A DNA stretch of 64,000 bases, from positions 25,883 to 89,882 of IMG/VR virus record IMGVR_UViG_3300032242_003075; one strand, 5' to 3'. The notes beneath the pieces were generated by a model. That model searched no databases. It was not told the DNA's origin and was given only the letters and a program-made list of their open reading frames with translations. The stretch's first letter is position 1, and each line of letters starts with the position of its first letter. Of the stretch, positions 32,896 through 40,330 are shown in pieces. This DNA is from a virus. The translations under genes were made by a program, and so were the position numbers.

Positions 32896-32905
32896 TTATT
32901 TATTA
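32896..32905 (-). promoter_or_regulatory. Late-type promoter for tail tube
   Basis: The minus strand reads TAATAAATAA about 20 bases upstream of the tube ATG (32876), overlapping the stop of the preceding gene. Confidence 0.55.
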
Positions 32906-33945
32906 GTGATGGTCTCACTTTGTTTACTTGTTTTACGAGTCCTTAAACCTGACTCCCTTGCCGCAATCTCTGCCTCCAGTTTATTCTGAAGAGCTTTAAT
33001 TTCAGGGGTCGTTTTATTGCCTAGCGTAATTCCAGTAGCCTTAATAACATCGGCAAAATCAATCTCAGGTTTCTCCTTTGAATAGACCGAATTTTGATCT
33101 GGCGTAAAGCTTAGTTCAACCGAAGGTAATACCTGCACAAGTAAATTTCCTCCCAACCTGCCGCTAGCTTCGTCCGACTTAACATTAAAGTCTTCGAACT
33201 TAAACTTATGGGAAACTCCGTTAACGATTGCCTCTGCCCAAATCAGTTTGGTGTTATCAACACTTTCTCCGGAGATTACCTTAGTTAGGTTCTGTGAAAC
33301 TTTATAAAGAAAGCTAATTCCGGATGAGTACGAGCCCTTTTCTAATTGACCGTCAATGAACCTCAGCTTTTCTCCGTGCACTATTACTGTGTATTCGAAA
33401 TTACCCTTGGGTGATTCTTGATTAGGCGCTTGAGTTGTAGTGCTAGTCACTTCCTCGGTTCCTTCTGGTCCACTCAATAGCTTTGGACTATTATCTATAT
33501 TAGCTTTAGGTTTAGCGTCACGAATCACATCTACTTCACCTCCTCTAGCTGGAAAAGCGATTAACGACCGACCTATGTCCGAGCCTTTGACAAGCTCTCT
33601 CTTACCGGTGTTCTGTAATGCTCTTGACGGCTGATCGCCTGATGCTAATTGTTTTGGCTGATCCGGTCCAGGTGGCAATGCTGCCTCCTTTAGGATTCCT
33701 AGCTTAGCGTCAATTATCGAATTAATCTCCATTAGTAGACCGTTTAACTGTTCCCCGGAGGTGTACTTAACGTACTTCGGAGAAGCATAGGCCGAGGTGT
33801 AAATTAGGTCAGGGTAAACATCAGTCTCATAGATTTCGATTAATTGATCGTTTTGATTCCATTTCGGCTGTTTACCCCTGCCTAAACTCTTCCAAGTTAT
33901 CTTGAATCCTATTATTGATTCAGCTATTACGCCCTGTACTGCCAA
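32896..33945 (-). CDS. Unknown structural-type protein (349 aa)
   Basis: No family is recognised. The N-terminal 75 residues (VIAESIIGFKITWKSLGRGK, then YPDLIYTSAYASPKYVKY) look beta-rich. Residues 90-175 are a Pro/Gly/Ser-rich linker, and residues 180-300 form a second beta domain (FEYTVIVHGEKLRFIDGQ and GVSHKFKFEDFNVKSDEAS). The C-terminus is a short charged helix (EIKALQNKLEAEIAARESG). Its position between small head proteins and the tube gene, on the same late transcript, suggests a virion protein. Confidence 0.7.
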   Translation of the reverse strand: MAVQGVIAESIIGFKITWKSLGRGKQPKWNQNDQLIEIYETDVYPDLIYTSAYASPKYVKYTSGEQLNGLLMEINSIIDAKLGILKEAALPPGPDQPKQLASGDQPSRALQNTGKRELVKGSDIGRSLIAFPARGGEVDVIRDAKPKANIDNSPKLLSGPEGTEEVTSTTTQAPNQESPKGNFEYTVIVHGEKLRFIDGQLEKGSYSSGISFLYKVSQNLTKVISGESVDNTKLIWAEAIVNGVSHKFKFEDFNVKSDEASGRLGGNLLVQVLPSVELSFTPDQNSVYSKEKPEIDFADVIKATGITLGNKTTPEIKALQNKLEAEIAARESGLRTRKTSKQSETITNK

Positions 33946-33948
33946 TTA

Positions 33949-34251
33949 TTATCCTATTTCTTTTTCACCCTGGAATTCCTTTCCACGATTTGATTTTTTC
34001 TTGCTAGGATCGACAGGCTTGTAGTTGGCCCAGATCTCGTTATACACTCTGCAAGAAGCTCCCATGAAGTTAACTATTCCGACGTATTTTTTACGGTCAT
34101 CGCCCTTCATTTTTGAAATTTTCTTACCTATTGTACGAGCATCGTCCAGGTCCAATTCTTCATCGTCCGACTTTCCGACCAAATCCTTTATTGAGCTTTC
34201 GTTGGTGACGAAGTCCTTAAAAGATCTAATCCTGCTATTATTTTGATCCAT
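33949..34251 (-). CDS. Putative internal head protein with targeting peptide (100 aa)
   Basis: The N-terminus MDQNNSRIRSFKDFVTNESS contains F-x-x-F-V followed by T-N-E and Ser, like the N-E-S sites of its neighbours; a predicted cut is after Glu18. The remainder is small and charged (acidic DDEELDLDDARTIGKK, then KMKGDDRKKYVGIVNFMG) and ends in a basic tail. No known function. It is three bases upstream of the 349-aa gene, so co-translation is likely. Confidence 0.7.
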   Translation of the reverse strand: MDQNNSRIRSFKDFVTNESSIKDLVGKSDDEELDLDDARTIGKKISKMKGDDRKKYVGIVNFMGASCRVYNEIWANYKPVDPSKKKSNRGKEFQGEKEIG

Positions 34252-34265
34252 TAGTTAGAGTTTAA

Positions 34266-34634
34266 TTATTTCCTTGGCAATTTAGCCATCTTAGAGTCAA
34301 CTTGCCTGTTGGAAGTTTTACCCTTAATTAGGATATTAGCCATCTTAGGGTCAACTTGCTTATTGGAAGCAGTTCCCCTACCCTTAGGTAAATCAGCAGT
34401 ATTTGTCTTTACCGACTTTGTGATGCTCGAGCCCTTTCCTTTTGGAAGCTGTGCCATTTCAGGCTTTACTGATTTAGCGATGTTTTTACCTTTACCTTTA
34501 GGTAGCTCAGACACTTTATTATCAACCTGTTTGGTGATTTTTGAACCTTTAGCCGGAGCTCCTTTTGAAAGTTCTTGGTCGATTGATTTCTTTTCTAAAA
34601 GAAATTCTTGGTAGCTTAATACTGACTTAATCAT
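34266..34634 (-). CDS. Basic repeat protein with capsid-targeting peptide (122 aa), probable internal head protein
   Basis: The N-terminus MIKSVLSYQEFLLEKKS is almost the T4 internal-protein peptide (SYQEFLLE against TYQEFIAE), with a cut predicted after Glu14. After it come five tandem units of about 19 residues of the form LPKGKG-x-x-I-x-KSV-x-x-x-M-A (residues 25-118). They are Lys-rich with almost no hydrophobic core. A disordered basic chain released inside the capsid would bind DNA, comparable with T4 internal proteins. Its own late promoter lies 43 bases upstream. Confidence 0.8.
   Translation of the reverse strand: MIKSVLSYQEFLLEKKSIDQELSKGAPAKGSKITKQVDNKVSELPKGKGKNIAKSVKPEMAQLPKGKGSSITKSVKTNTADLPKGRGTASNKQVDPKMANILIKGKTSNRQVDSKMAKLPRK
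34281..34562 (-). repeat. Five tandem ~57-bp coding repeats (19-aa LPKGKG units)
   Basis: Units begin at residues 25, 44, 63, 82 and 101 of the basic protein. The middle three keep LPKG[KR]G; the first and last are diverged (GAPAKGS and ILIKGKT). Confidence 0.8.
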
Positions 34635-34676
34635 TCTGTTTTATTTTTTTGTTGCGTTATGCTTTATCTATGAATG

Positions 34677-34689
34677 TTATTTATTTAAG
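34677..34689 (-). promoter_or_regulatory. Late-type promoter for the small head-protein unit
   Basis: The minus strand reads CTTAAATAAATAA, 43 bases upstream of the ATG at 34634, in an 80-base gap after the endonuclease gene. Confidence 0.55.
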
Positions 34690-34715
34690 CACACGTCGTT
34701 AAAATATGAGGCGAT

Positions 34716-36425
34716 TTATAAATTATCGGCTGACCATTCAAATTTCCAATTACCGCATTCAAATGTTCGGTATAGACCCCTTTCGTGCATTATCTGAAGT
34801 TCAGTTTTAGTTGGGTCCTCGCCCTGTAGAACAAGCTTGTGTTTCATGAAGTTATTCCTGGGCATCCTGATTCCGTTGACCACCCACGAATACGAATTTG
34901 ATCTACCCAATAGCTTAAATCCAAGTTTATGATACACGGTACAGGTTGGATCCGGTGAAATGTCTACGTCGCAAAAGCTTATCACCCGGGCAGGTCCTAT
35001 TTCTCGTACGAATCTTGAGAATAACTTTGAGGCTCCTCCTATTACTGACGTGTTCAACTTTGTGCAAAGTCGTTCAAGCTCCCAAATTTCGGACTTTCTG
35101 ACGAATGTCATGACCTCAACTAATTCTGACTCGTAGAACAGGCCGTATGCAATCGTACATCTCTTTCCTCCCTTTAAATGATTTTCCTCGCAAAAATCCT
35201 TTGCCTTTTTCGAATCCATTCTATCGATGGTGCATTTTCTTGCGAATATTCTCGATTTGGACATCCCCACAAAGTTATTAATCATGCTCTCAACTATCGG
35301 TCTTTTGGTTGACCAGTCATCTTCCCAGACATGATGTAGTTTTATTCCATGTGAATGAGCTAGCATCGTTTTATTAATGTGGTATTGAGAAGGTTTTTCC
35401 ATTTCACTATGCCAGTAAGTTCCGTTAAATTCAATCGCAATCATTTCTTTCGGTAAAAAAATGTCCAATTCTGTTCCCTTTAAAACGTATTTTCTATTTA
35501 ATAGAACGTTAGGGCCGTATACTGATATGACGTAATCAGCTAAACTTTTTTCAGCCTTTGAGAATCTTCTGTTTGATATGTCTGACTTATTACAGAAAGG
35601 GCAAGGATCAGCGCCTCTTCTTAGCTTAACGTTAACGCATGAATTTGCAAGCACGAACGAGTTACTGCATTTATTGCACAGTAATGAATAGTACTGAGTT
35701 GTAGTATCGTGATCAACTAATTCAATCTGGTAGGACTTTAACTTGGCTGAGGCAGCGATTGCTAGCTTGATCTTATTTGATTTTCCAACCTTACTTGAAA
35801 TTTCTGGGCTTTTAGCAGCATTTTCAAAACCGTACCTACTTAAATTAGTATCTTTGGTTTTTTTAATACCAAGCATGTTTAACGTTCCCTGAGAATCAAT
35901 CGTTGACTGCTGTTGTTTTTTTAATATATCATAATTCTGTAAAGCATGTTTAGCTCCATACCTCTCAACCATGGTCTTTTCCATAGATTCTCTCGGTTTT
36001 CCGGACCAATTGTGCTCAGAACCGTATCGTTCCATCATGGTTTTTCGGTAATTATCCCTAGTTGATTTCAGCTTGGTTGGATGATCAACTCCGTGCTTAA
36101 GCATGGTGCTTTCCCTTAAAGTTAGTAGGCGATTACTATCAATGCATGATTTATCCCCACATGTCTCTAAGTAGCCTTTAGAATATGTATTGAATTTTCT
36201 AAGTTTACCGCATTCGCATCTAACTCCATTTTCTGAGTTGACGATGGACCATAATATCTGCTGTGGATTGTCAGGTACTTGAAACTTATTGATTAAAAAA
36301 TCTTTAAACTCTTTGTCCTTTCTTAATATGGTCAATTCGCTTTGAATTCTAACGTTTGCCATTTTTTTCTCTAATAGTTTCTCCCTGAGTGAATCTAGTT
36401 TTTCTTGATTAGTTAGAGGTTCCAT
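34716..36425 (-). CDS. Homing endonuclease, Vsr/DUF559-like core (569 aa)
   Basis: The N-terminal part carries a Cys-rich element (GVRCECGKLRKF, GDKSCIDSN) and tandem recognition motifs (LKHGVDHPTKLKS, ERYGSEHNWSGK, ERYGAKHALQN, SRYGFENAAKSPEI). A second zinc-like element is LLCNKCSNSF with DPCPFCNKS. The nuclease core is KGTELDIFLPKEMIAIEFNG followed by YWHSE. The C-terminal ~200 residues (KAKDFCEENHLKGGKRC, IGGASKLFSRFVREIG, VYHKLGFKLLG) form an extra domain seen in some phage endonucleases. It lies next to the major capsid gene with its own late promoter and follows that gene's terminator, so it is a self-contained mobile gene. Confidence 0.82.
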   Translation of the reverse strand: MEPLTNQEKLDSLREKLLEKKMANVRIQSELTILRKDKEFKDFLINKFQVPDNPQQILWSIVNSENGVRCECGKLRKFNTYSKGYLETCGDKSCIDSNRLLTLRESTMLKHGVDHPTKLKSTRDNYRKTMMERYGSEHNWSGKPRESMEKTMVERYGAKHALQNYDILKKQQQSTIDSQGTLNMLGIKKTKDTNLSRYGFENAAKSPEISSKVGKSNKIKLAIAASAKLKSYQIELVDHDTTTQYYSLLCNKCSNSFVLANSCVNVKLRRGADPCPFCNKSDISNRRFSKAEKSLADYVISVYGPNVLLNRKYVLKGTELDIFLPKEMIAIEFNGTYWHSEMEKPSQYHINKTMLAHSHGIKLHHVWEDDWSTKRPIVESMINNFVGMSKSRIFARKCTIDRMDSKKAKDFCEENHLKGGKRCTIAYGLFYESELVEVMTFVRKSEIWELERLCTKLNTSVIGGASKLFSRFVREIGPARVISFCDVDISPDPTCTVYHKLGFKLLGRSNSYSWVVNGIRMPRNNFMKHKLVLQGEDPTKTELQIMHERGLYRTFECGNWKFEWSADNL

Positions 36426-36452
36426 GTATCCAATGATTAGGTATTTGTAATC

Positions 36453-36460
36453 TATTTATA
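36453..36460 (-). promoter_or_regulatory. Late promoter octamer TATAAATA for the 569-aa endonuclease
   Basis: A perfect TATAAATA on the minus strand lies 27 bases upstream of the ATG at 36425 and downstream of the capsid-gene terminator. Confidence 0.75.
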
Positions 36461-36488
36461 CAAGACAGGTCAGACATAGGTTCATAAA

Positions 36489-36514
36489 AAAAGCAGGCAT
36501 TTCTGCCTGCTTTT
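36489..36514 (-). terminator. Rho-independent terminator after the major capsid gene
   Basis: On the minus strand AAAAGCAGGCA-GAAA-TGCCTGC is followed by a T run. It lies 28 bases after the capsid gene stop. Confidence 0.9.
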
Positions 36515-36541
36515 ACTTATTACTAATATAGTATATTAATC

Positions 36542-38263
36542 TTAGTAAGATGATGCTGGTCTAGTTGATCCAGTTAATACACCTAAACCGTTTACAGTTA
36601 AAGTGATGTATTGAGTTTCTGGGTGCCATCCTGCTTCTGTGATTGCATAACGTGATTTCATACCAATTTTTGGAGAGAATGTACCTTCTGCAATTGTTTG
36701 AAGAGATTCAGCCATAATATACGGCATGAATTTAACACCTGGTTCTTCATCTGCACCTTTACGGCCGATGTGGATTCTGTTATCTCCGAATTTTAAGTTT
36801 GGATCCACATACACAGTTAAACCGTGTACTTTACCTGCTGGATATAATTGTCCTGCAGTTGATGGAAGATCATTATTAAACGGAGAGAATGTGTAACCTG
36901 CTACGTCAGCAAGAGCTGAAGCAACACGACCGTTAGTTACGATGTAAGTACCGGCTCCGAAACGACCTCTGTGATAAATCAAGTTAGCCATTTCAAGAAT
37001 TTTAGTTACAACTCGACGTTGTAGAGTTGAGATGTTCTCAAAACCAGTTGAACCTACTGTAAGGTCTAAGTTAGTAATGTCAGAACCTTCAACTCCTGCG
37101 ATTTCAGTGTTATGAGCTGTTCCTAATTGGAATACTCTGTCTACTAATTTCTTGTTGATCGATTGAGCAAGTTCGTTAACCGCTACGTTTTCTAACATTG
37201 AGATTACGTCGAAGTTCCAAACTCTGTTAAGATCTTGGATTTGCTCAACTGTTGCAGAGATAGCAACTTGGTCTCCTTTTGCTTCGATGAACTTGGTGAA
37301 CATACGAAGACCCATTTGACGGAATTTTGAAGTTTCTGCAACTGCTCTGGTCATTCCATCCATTTGACTTCCGTTAGCTCCTAAGTAAGGACCGTTAAAG
37401 TCAGTAGTTGAGTAATCAGCATCTGATACTGAAGTGAAACCTGAAATGTGGTTTTCTAAAGCAGATACTAATTCAACTTTGTTATCAGCTGTACGGAAAG
37501 TTACTACCGAAGTACCTGAAACGTCAGTGTTATTAGCTGGTTGAATATCAACGTCTGCTGCGAAGTAATCAGCAAGAGTACCGCTATCATGAGATAAGAT
37601 AACCTTGAAGATTGGAGTTCCGTCAACACGTGATTTACCAACGTATTGCATAACTAAGTCAGTGTTGGCTTCGTTTACACCGTAGTTGTTACCTTCGGTG
37701 AACGGTAGAGTAGCTGAGCTAAACTTAGCACCATTTGCGACACCGTTTACTGTAGAACCAGCAGCGTTTTCTAACAAACCTGTGATCTTGATTAAATACG
37801 GTTCGTATTGTTTGTCAATGTTACCACCTTGGTACACGTAATCCAAGTAAGGTAAGAAACCTACTGGAGAATCCATAGGAACTACACCAACTAGGTCGAA
37901 ACCAATAGTTTTAGCAGCCACTTGGATTGCTACAGGTAAAAGGCTTGGGAATTTATCACCAGAACCTGATACTGAAGCACCGTATCCGTTTTTAATACCT
38001 GCTGTGAACGGAGTCATTGAGCTAGTAGGAGAAGTGATTGCTCCCATTGCGCTAATAGAACCCGGTTGTTGTAAGAATAAACCTGGAGCTACACCAGTGT
38101 TTGATTCATTGATTGCACCTGCGTTATCGAAGATTGCATGGTTGTGAGCTAAGTCAACAATCCAAGGGCGAGCTGTTACGTTTGCGCCGTATCCTTCTAA
38201 AACTGGGGTCCAAGTTTCTCTGATTGAAACATCGTTCAATCTTTTGAAAATTTTAGTTGCCAT
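36542..38263 (-). CDS. 23: Major capsid protein (T4 gp23-like)
   Basis: The 573-aa product is read as the major head subunit from its place after protease-scaffold and from gp23-like features: LRMFTKFIEAKGDQVAISAT, QRRVVTKILEMANLIYHRGR, and a C-terminal LKFGDNRIHIGRKGADEEPG with MPYIMAESLQTIAEGTFSP. Residues 47-56 read NAGAINESNT; a cut after Glu53 (I-N-E before Ser) would remove a 53-residue propeptide, comparable with the 65 residues removed from T4 gp23. Synonymous codon use looks more uniform than in neighbours, as expected for a highly expressed gene. A perfect late octamer lies 143 bases upstream, inside the scaffold gene. Confidence 0.92.
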   Translation of the reverse strand: MATKIFKRLNDVSIRETWTPVLEGYGANVTARPWIVDLAHNHAIFDNAGAINESNTGVAPGLFLQQPGSISAMGAITSPTSSMTPFTAGIKNGYGASVSGSGDKFPSLLPVAIQVAAKTIGFDLVGVVPMDSPVGFLPYLDYVYQGGNIDKQYEPYLIKITGLLENAAGSTVNGVANGAKFSSATLPFTEGNNYGVNEANTDLVMQYVGKSRVDGTPIFKVILSHDSGTLADYFAADVDIQPANNTDVSGTSVVTFRTADNKVELVSALENHISGFTSVSDADYSTTDFNGPYLGANGSQMDGMTRAVAETSKFRQMGLRMFTKFIEAKGDQVAISATVEQIQDLNRVWNFDVISMLENVAVNELAQSINKKLVDRVFQLGTAHNTEIAGVEGSDITNLDLTVGSTGFENISTLQRRVVTKILEMANLIYHRGRFGAGTYIVTNGRVASALADVAGYTFSPFNNDLPSTAGQLYPAGKVHGLTVYVDPNLKFGDNRIHIGRKGADEEPGVKFMPYIMAESLQTIAEGTFSPKIGMKSRYAITEAGWHPETQYITLTVNGLGVLTGSTRPASSY

Positions 38264-38283
38264 TTTGTTTTAAAAATGTTTTT

Positions 38284-39564
38284 TTAGTTTTGTGCTCTTC
38301 TTTTGAGCATTTCAAGGTAGTTATTAGAATATCCTCTAACTGCCTCATTTACTTTTTCTAACGAAACGTAACCTTCTTTACCTTGGTCTTCGTTGAGTAT
38401 GTGATTATTTATATTTGCTGAAGTTGCAAGTCTTTCACGAATTCCTCTAAGATCTCTAGCATCCCAGAAAGCCTTAACTTGATATGGTGTGTTTAGCACT
38501 AAGTTTGAAGCTTGAGCACCTATCCAATTTCTTTCTGCAGCCGTCATGCTTTCGAATAGTTCTTTGTAGTTAGTTGGCATGAACTTAATGTAGGCTGGAG
38601 TGTTTTCCACCTGTTTGTTTAACACCGCTTCCATTAAGTTAACAACCTCATCTTCGGTGAAGTAGATGGCGCCCTTTAACGTTTCAACGATTGCAGTTTT
38701 AGTAGCTTGATCTAAGTTATAGAAAGCTTGTTTTCTATTTTCGTTTAGTAACTTTAAGAACGGATACTTATTCTCTAGGATCGATTTAGCTGAATTCGAT
38801 TTAATATGAGTTAGGATGTTATCAACCGCGCTGGTGATATCGTCAACCGATGAACTTTCATCAACGTTAACTCCAAGACCCTCGTTTAATTTTTTAACCT
38901 CTCCAAGAAGGGTACGAGTTTTAGCTGATGCGCTAGGTAAGATCTTATCGTTTAACGATTCAGCTATGTATTCTGAGTATTTGATACCCCTTTCTAAGCT
39001 TTCTCCCAAGTAATTTGAGTACTTAATTGATGCTTCAAGATTCTCGGCTAAATAATTAGAGTACTTGATTCCGCTTTCCGCGCTTTCGGCTACGTATTCT
39101 GTGTACTGAATTCCCTTGTCCAACGATTCAGCTAAGTAATTAGCATAGGCTACAGTTTTTTCAACTCCTTCAGCGACGTATTCCGTGTAGTTGATGTTTT
39201 GGTTAAGTTTTTCTCCAATGTAGTCCGAGTAGGCAATGTTCTTTGCAACTTTTTCTCCAAGGTAGTCAGCGTAATCAATTGTATTGTTGACTTTCTCAGC
39301 AACGTGCTCAGTGTAACCAATTCCTTTATTTAGCATCGTTGACAAATAGTTAGAGTATTCAACCACTTGTTGAAGTTCTCCGGCTAAGTAGTTAACGTAT
39401 TCGGTTAATTTGGAAACCAACGGAGATTCTCCCTCAGCTGATTCATTGATCTTGATTAGATCCTTATTGTTCTTTTGTATGCTTTCATGAAGAGTCGAAA
39501 ATTTCTTTTTAACCAGTTCAGAATACCGGTTCATCTCTTCTTTTGTTACAAACTCATTAGCCAT
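38284..39564 (-). CDS. 22: Scaffold (prohead core) protein from internal start
   Basis: This nested product would start at ATG 39564 (MANEFVTKEEMNRY) in frame with the protease-scaffold frame, giving 426 aa. Support: the leader ACACAACAA before the ATG looks like other starts in this phage, a late-type octamer lies about 38 bases upstream, and the preceding codons are low-complexity. T4 makes its scaffold gp22 from its own gene right after protease gene 21. Whether the full-length fusion, the short form or both are made cannot be decided from sequence. Confidence 0.55.
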   Translation of the reverse strand: MANEFVTKEEMNRYSELVKKKFSTLHESIQKNNKDLIKINESAEGESPLVSKLTEYVNYLAGELQQVVEYSNYLSTMLNKGIGYTEHVAEKVNNTIDYADYLGEKVAKNIAYSDYIGEKLNQNINYTEYVAEGVEKTVAYANYLAESLDKGIQYTEYVAESAESGIKYSNYLAENLEASIKYSNYLGESLERGIKYSEYIAESLNDKILPSASAKTRTLLGEVKKLNEGLGVNVDESSSVDDITSAVDNILTHIKSNSAKSILENKYPFLKLLNENRKQAFYNLDQATKTAIVETLKGAIYFTEDEVVNLMEAVLNKQVENTPAYIKFMPTNYKELFESMTAAERNWIGAQASNLVLNTPYQVKAFWDARDLRGIRERLATSANINNHILNEDQGKEGYVSLEKVNEAVRGYSNNYLEMLKRRAQN

Positions 39565-40266
39565 TTGTTGTGTATTATTTTGTTTAGGTGTTGTTTCAGA
39601 GTTATTTATTCTGTAGATCTTCACAGAATCCTCGAAATTAAAATTCTCAGATATGTCAACTAATTGATTCGTAATAGCTGTTGTTTTTAATGAATCTAAT
39701 GATTCGAATAAGATGGAGAAGTTTTCTTGTAGGTTTTCGGACACCTGATTTAGCGTCGCTTGTTTAAAACCAGGTTCGTACACTAGGTCATACGTAAAGA
39801 TTCTCTGTAGTTTAACCTTACCGCTTTCAGACACGTTACCTGCGGCTCTTGAAGAGATTGAGATGACACATCCAGCCTCAACCAGAGTTTTAGCGATCCT
39901 TCCGCATGGCGTGTCTAGCAGCCTAACCTTAATTTTAACGCTATTTGACGGTTCATCATAAATTAGCGTTTCAATTACGTGAGATACGTTAGCTAGGGAG
40001 ACTTCGAATTTCTGAGGATGATCAAGTTCACCGAATAGTCTTCGCTGACTGATTTTTTCATTTAAGTATTGTAGATGGGGTAAGTACTCCTGTTTCTCAT
40101 ACACCCTATTGTTTTCGTTCATGATTCCGAAAACGGCTGCAGTACCTTCAAGGATAATATCATTATTTTCCTTGGTCACAGTTACCGCCTCATTAATGTG
40201 TTCAATTATAAAAACTGAATCCTTAGGTAGGGCAGGTGCATTTAGACTTACTATGGGTTTGTTCAA
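38284..40266 (-). CDS. Prohead protease fused to scaffold protein (T4 gp21-gp22 equivalent)
   Basis: The 660-aa frame has two parts. Residues 1-230 are a prohead serine protease: LEGTAAVFGIMNENNRVYE, RRLFGELDHPQKFEVS with the catalytic His region, and CVISISSRAAGNV with the catalytic Ser. Residues 235-660 resemble a scaffold: a helical domain, eleven 14-residue repeats (Y-x-x-Y-[LVI]-[AG]-E) and a C-terminal helical part. The internal Met235 (39564) follows a low-complexity linker (ETTPKQNNTQQ), an A-rich leader and a late-type promoter, so scaffold is probably also made separately. Autocleavage-like sites are INE26 in the propeptide and INE275 in the scaffold. Confidence 0.85.
   Translation of the reverse strand: MNKPIVSLNAPALPKDSVFIIEHINEAVTVTKENNDIILEGTAAVFGIMNENNRVYEKQEYLPHLQYLNEKISQRRLFGELDHPQKFEVSLANVSHVIETLIYDEPSNSVKIKVRLLDTPCGRIAKTLVEAGCVISISSRAAGNVSESGKVKLQRIFTYDLVYEPGFKQATLNQVSENLQENFSILFESLDSLKTTAITNQLVDISENFNFEDSVKIYRINNSETTPKQNNTQQMANEFVTKEEMNRYSELVKKKFSTLHESIQKNNKDLIKINESAEGESPLVSKLTEYVNYLAGELQQVVEYSNYLSTMLNKGIGYTEHVAEKVNNTIDYADYLGEKVAKNIAYSDYIGEKLNQNINYTEYVAEGVEKTVAYANYLAESLDKGIQYTEYVAESAESGIKYSNYLAENLEASIKYSNYLGESLERGIKYSEYIAESLNDKILPSASAKTRTLLGEVKKLNEGLGVNVDESSSVDDITSAVDNILTHIKSNSAKSILENKYPFLKLLNENRKQAFYNLDQATKTAIVETLKGAIYFTEDEVVNLMEAVLNKQVENTPAYIKFMPTNYKELFESMTAAERNWIGAQASNLVLNTPYQVKAFWDARDLRGIRERLATSANINNHILNEDQGKEGYVSLEKVNEAVRGYSNNYLEMLKRRAQN
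38406..38413 (-). promoter_or_regulatory. Late promoter octamer TATAAATA upstream of major capsid gene
   Basis: A perfect octamer followed by ATCA on the minus strand, within the end of the scaffold coding region and 143 bases before the capsid ATG. The same TATAAATAATCA occurs in front of the protease gene (40287). Confidence 0.65.
38938..39399 (-). repeat. Eleven tandem 42-bp coding repeats in scaffold
   Basis: Residues 290-443 form eleven units of 14 residues, such as YANYLAESLDKGIQ and YSNYLAENLEASIK. Most carry [LVI]-[AG]-E, matching the prohead-protease consensus. The 14-residue period equals two heptads, so an extended coiled coil or amphipathic helix is expected. Confidence 0.9.
39602..39611 (-). 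promoter_or_regulatory. Internal late-type promoter upstream of the scaffold start
   Basis: The minus strand reads GAATAAATAA about 38 bases upstream of the internal ATG at 39564. The spacing matches other late promoters in the window. Confidence 0.5.
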
Positions 40267-40286
40267 CTTAGTCTGACTTTTTTGAT

Positions 40287-40294
40287 TATTTATA
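40287..40294 (-). promoter_or_regulatory. Late promoter octamer TATAAATA for protease-scaffold
   Basis: A perfect octamer on the minus strand (GCGTATAAATAATC) lies 20 bases upstream of the ATG at 40266. A further AATAAATAA at 40331-40339 within the inverted repeat GCGTTAA/TTAACGC may be a second weaker element. Confidence 0.75.
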
Positions 40295-40330
40295 CGCGCT
40301 ACCTATAGAACAAGGTGAACTGCGTTAACG

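Noticed and set aside
38938-39399. CRISPR-like periodic repeat
   Set aside because: The 42-base period is a coding repeat in scaffold with diverged nucleotide sequence and no constant repeat/variable spacer pattern.
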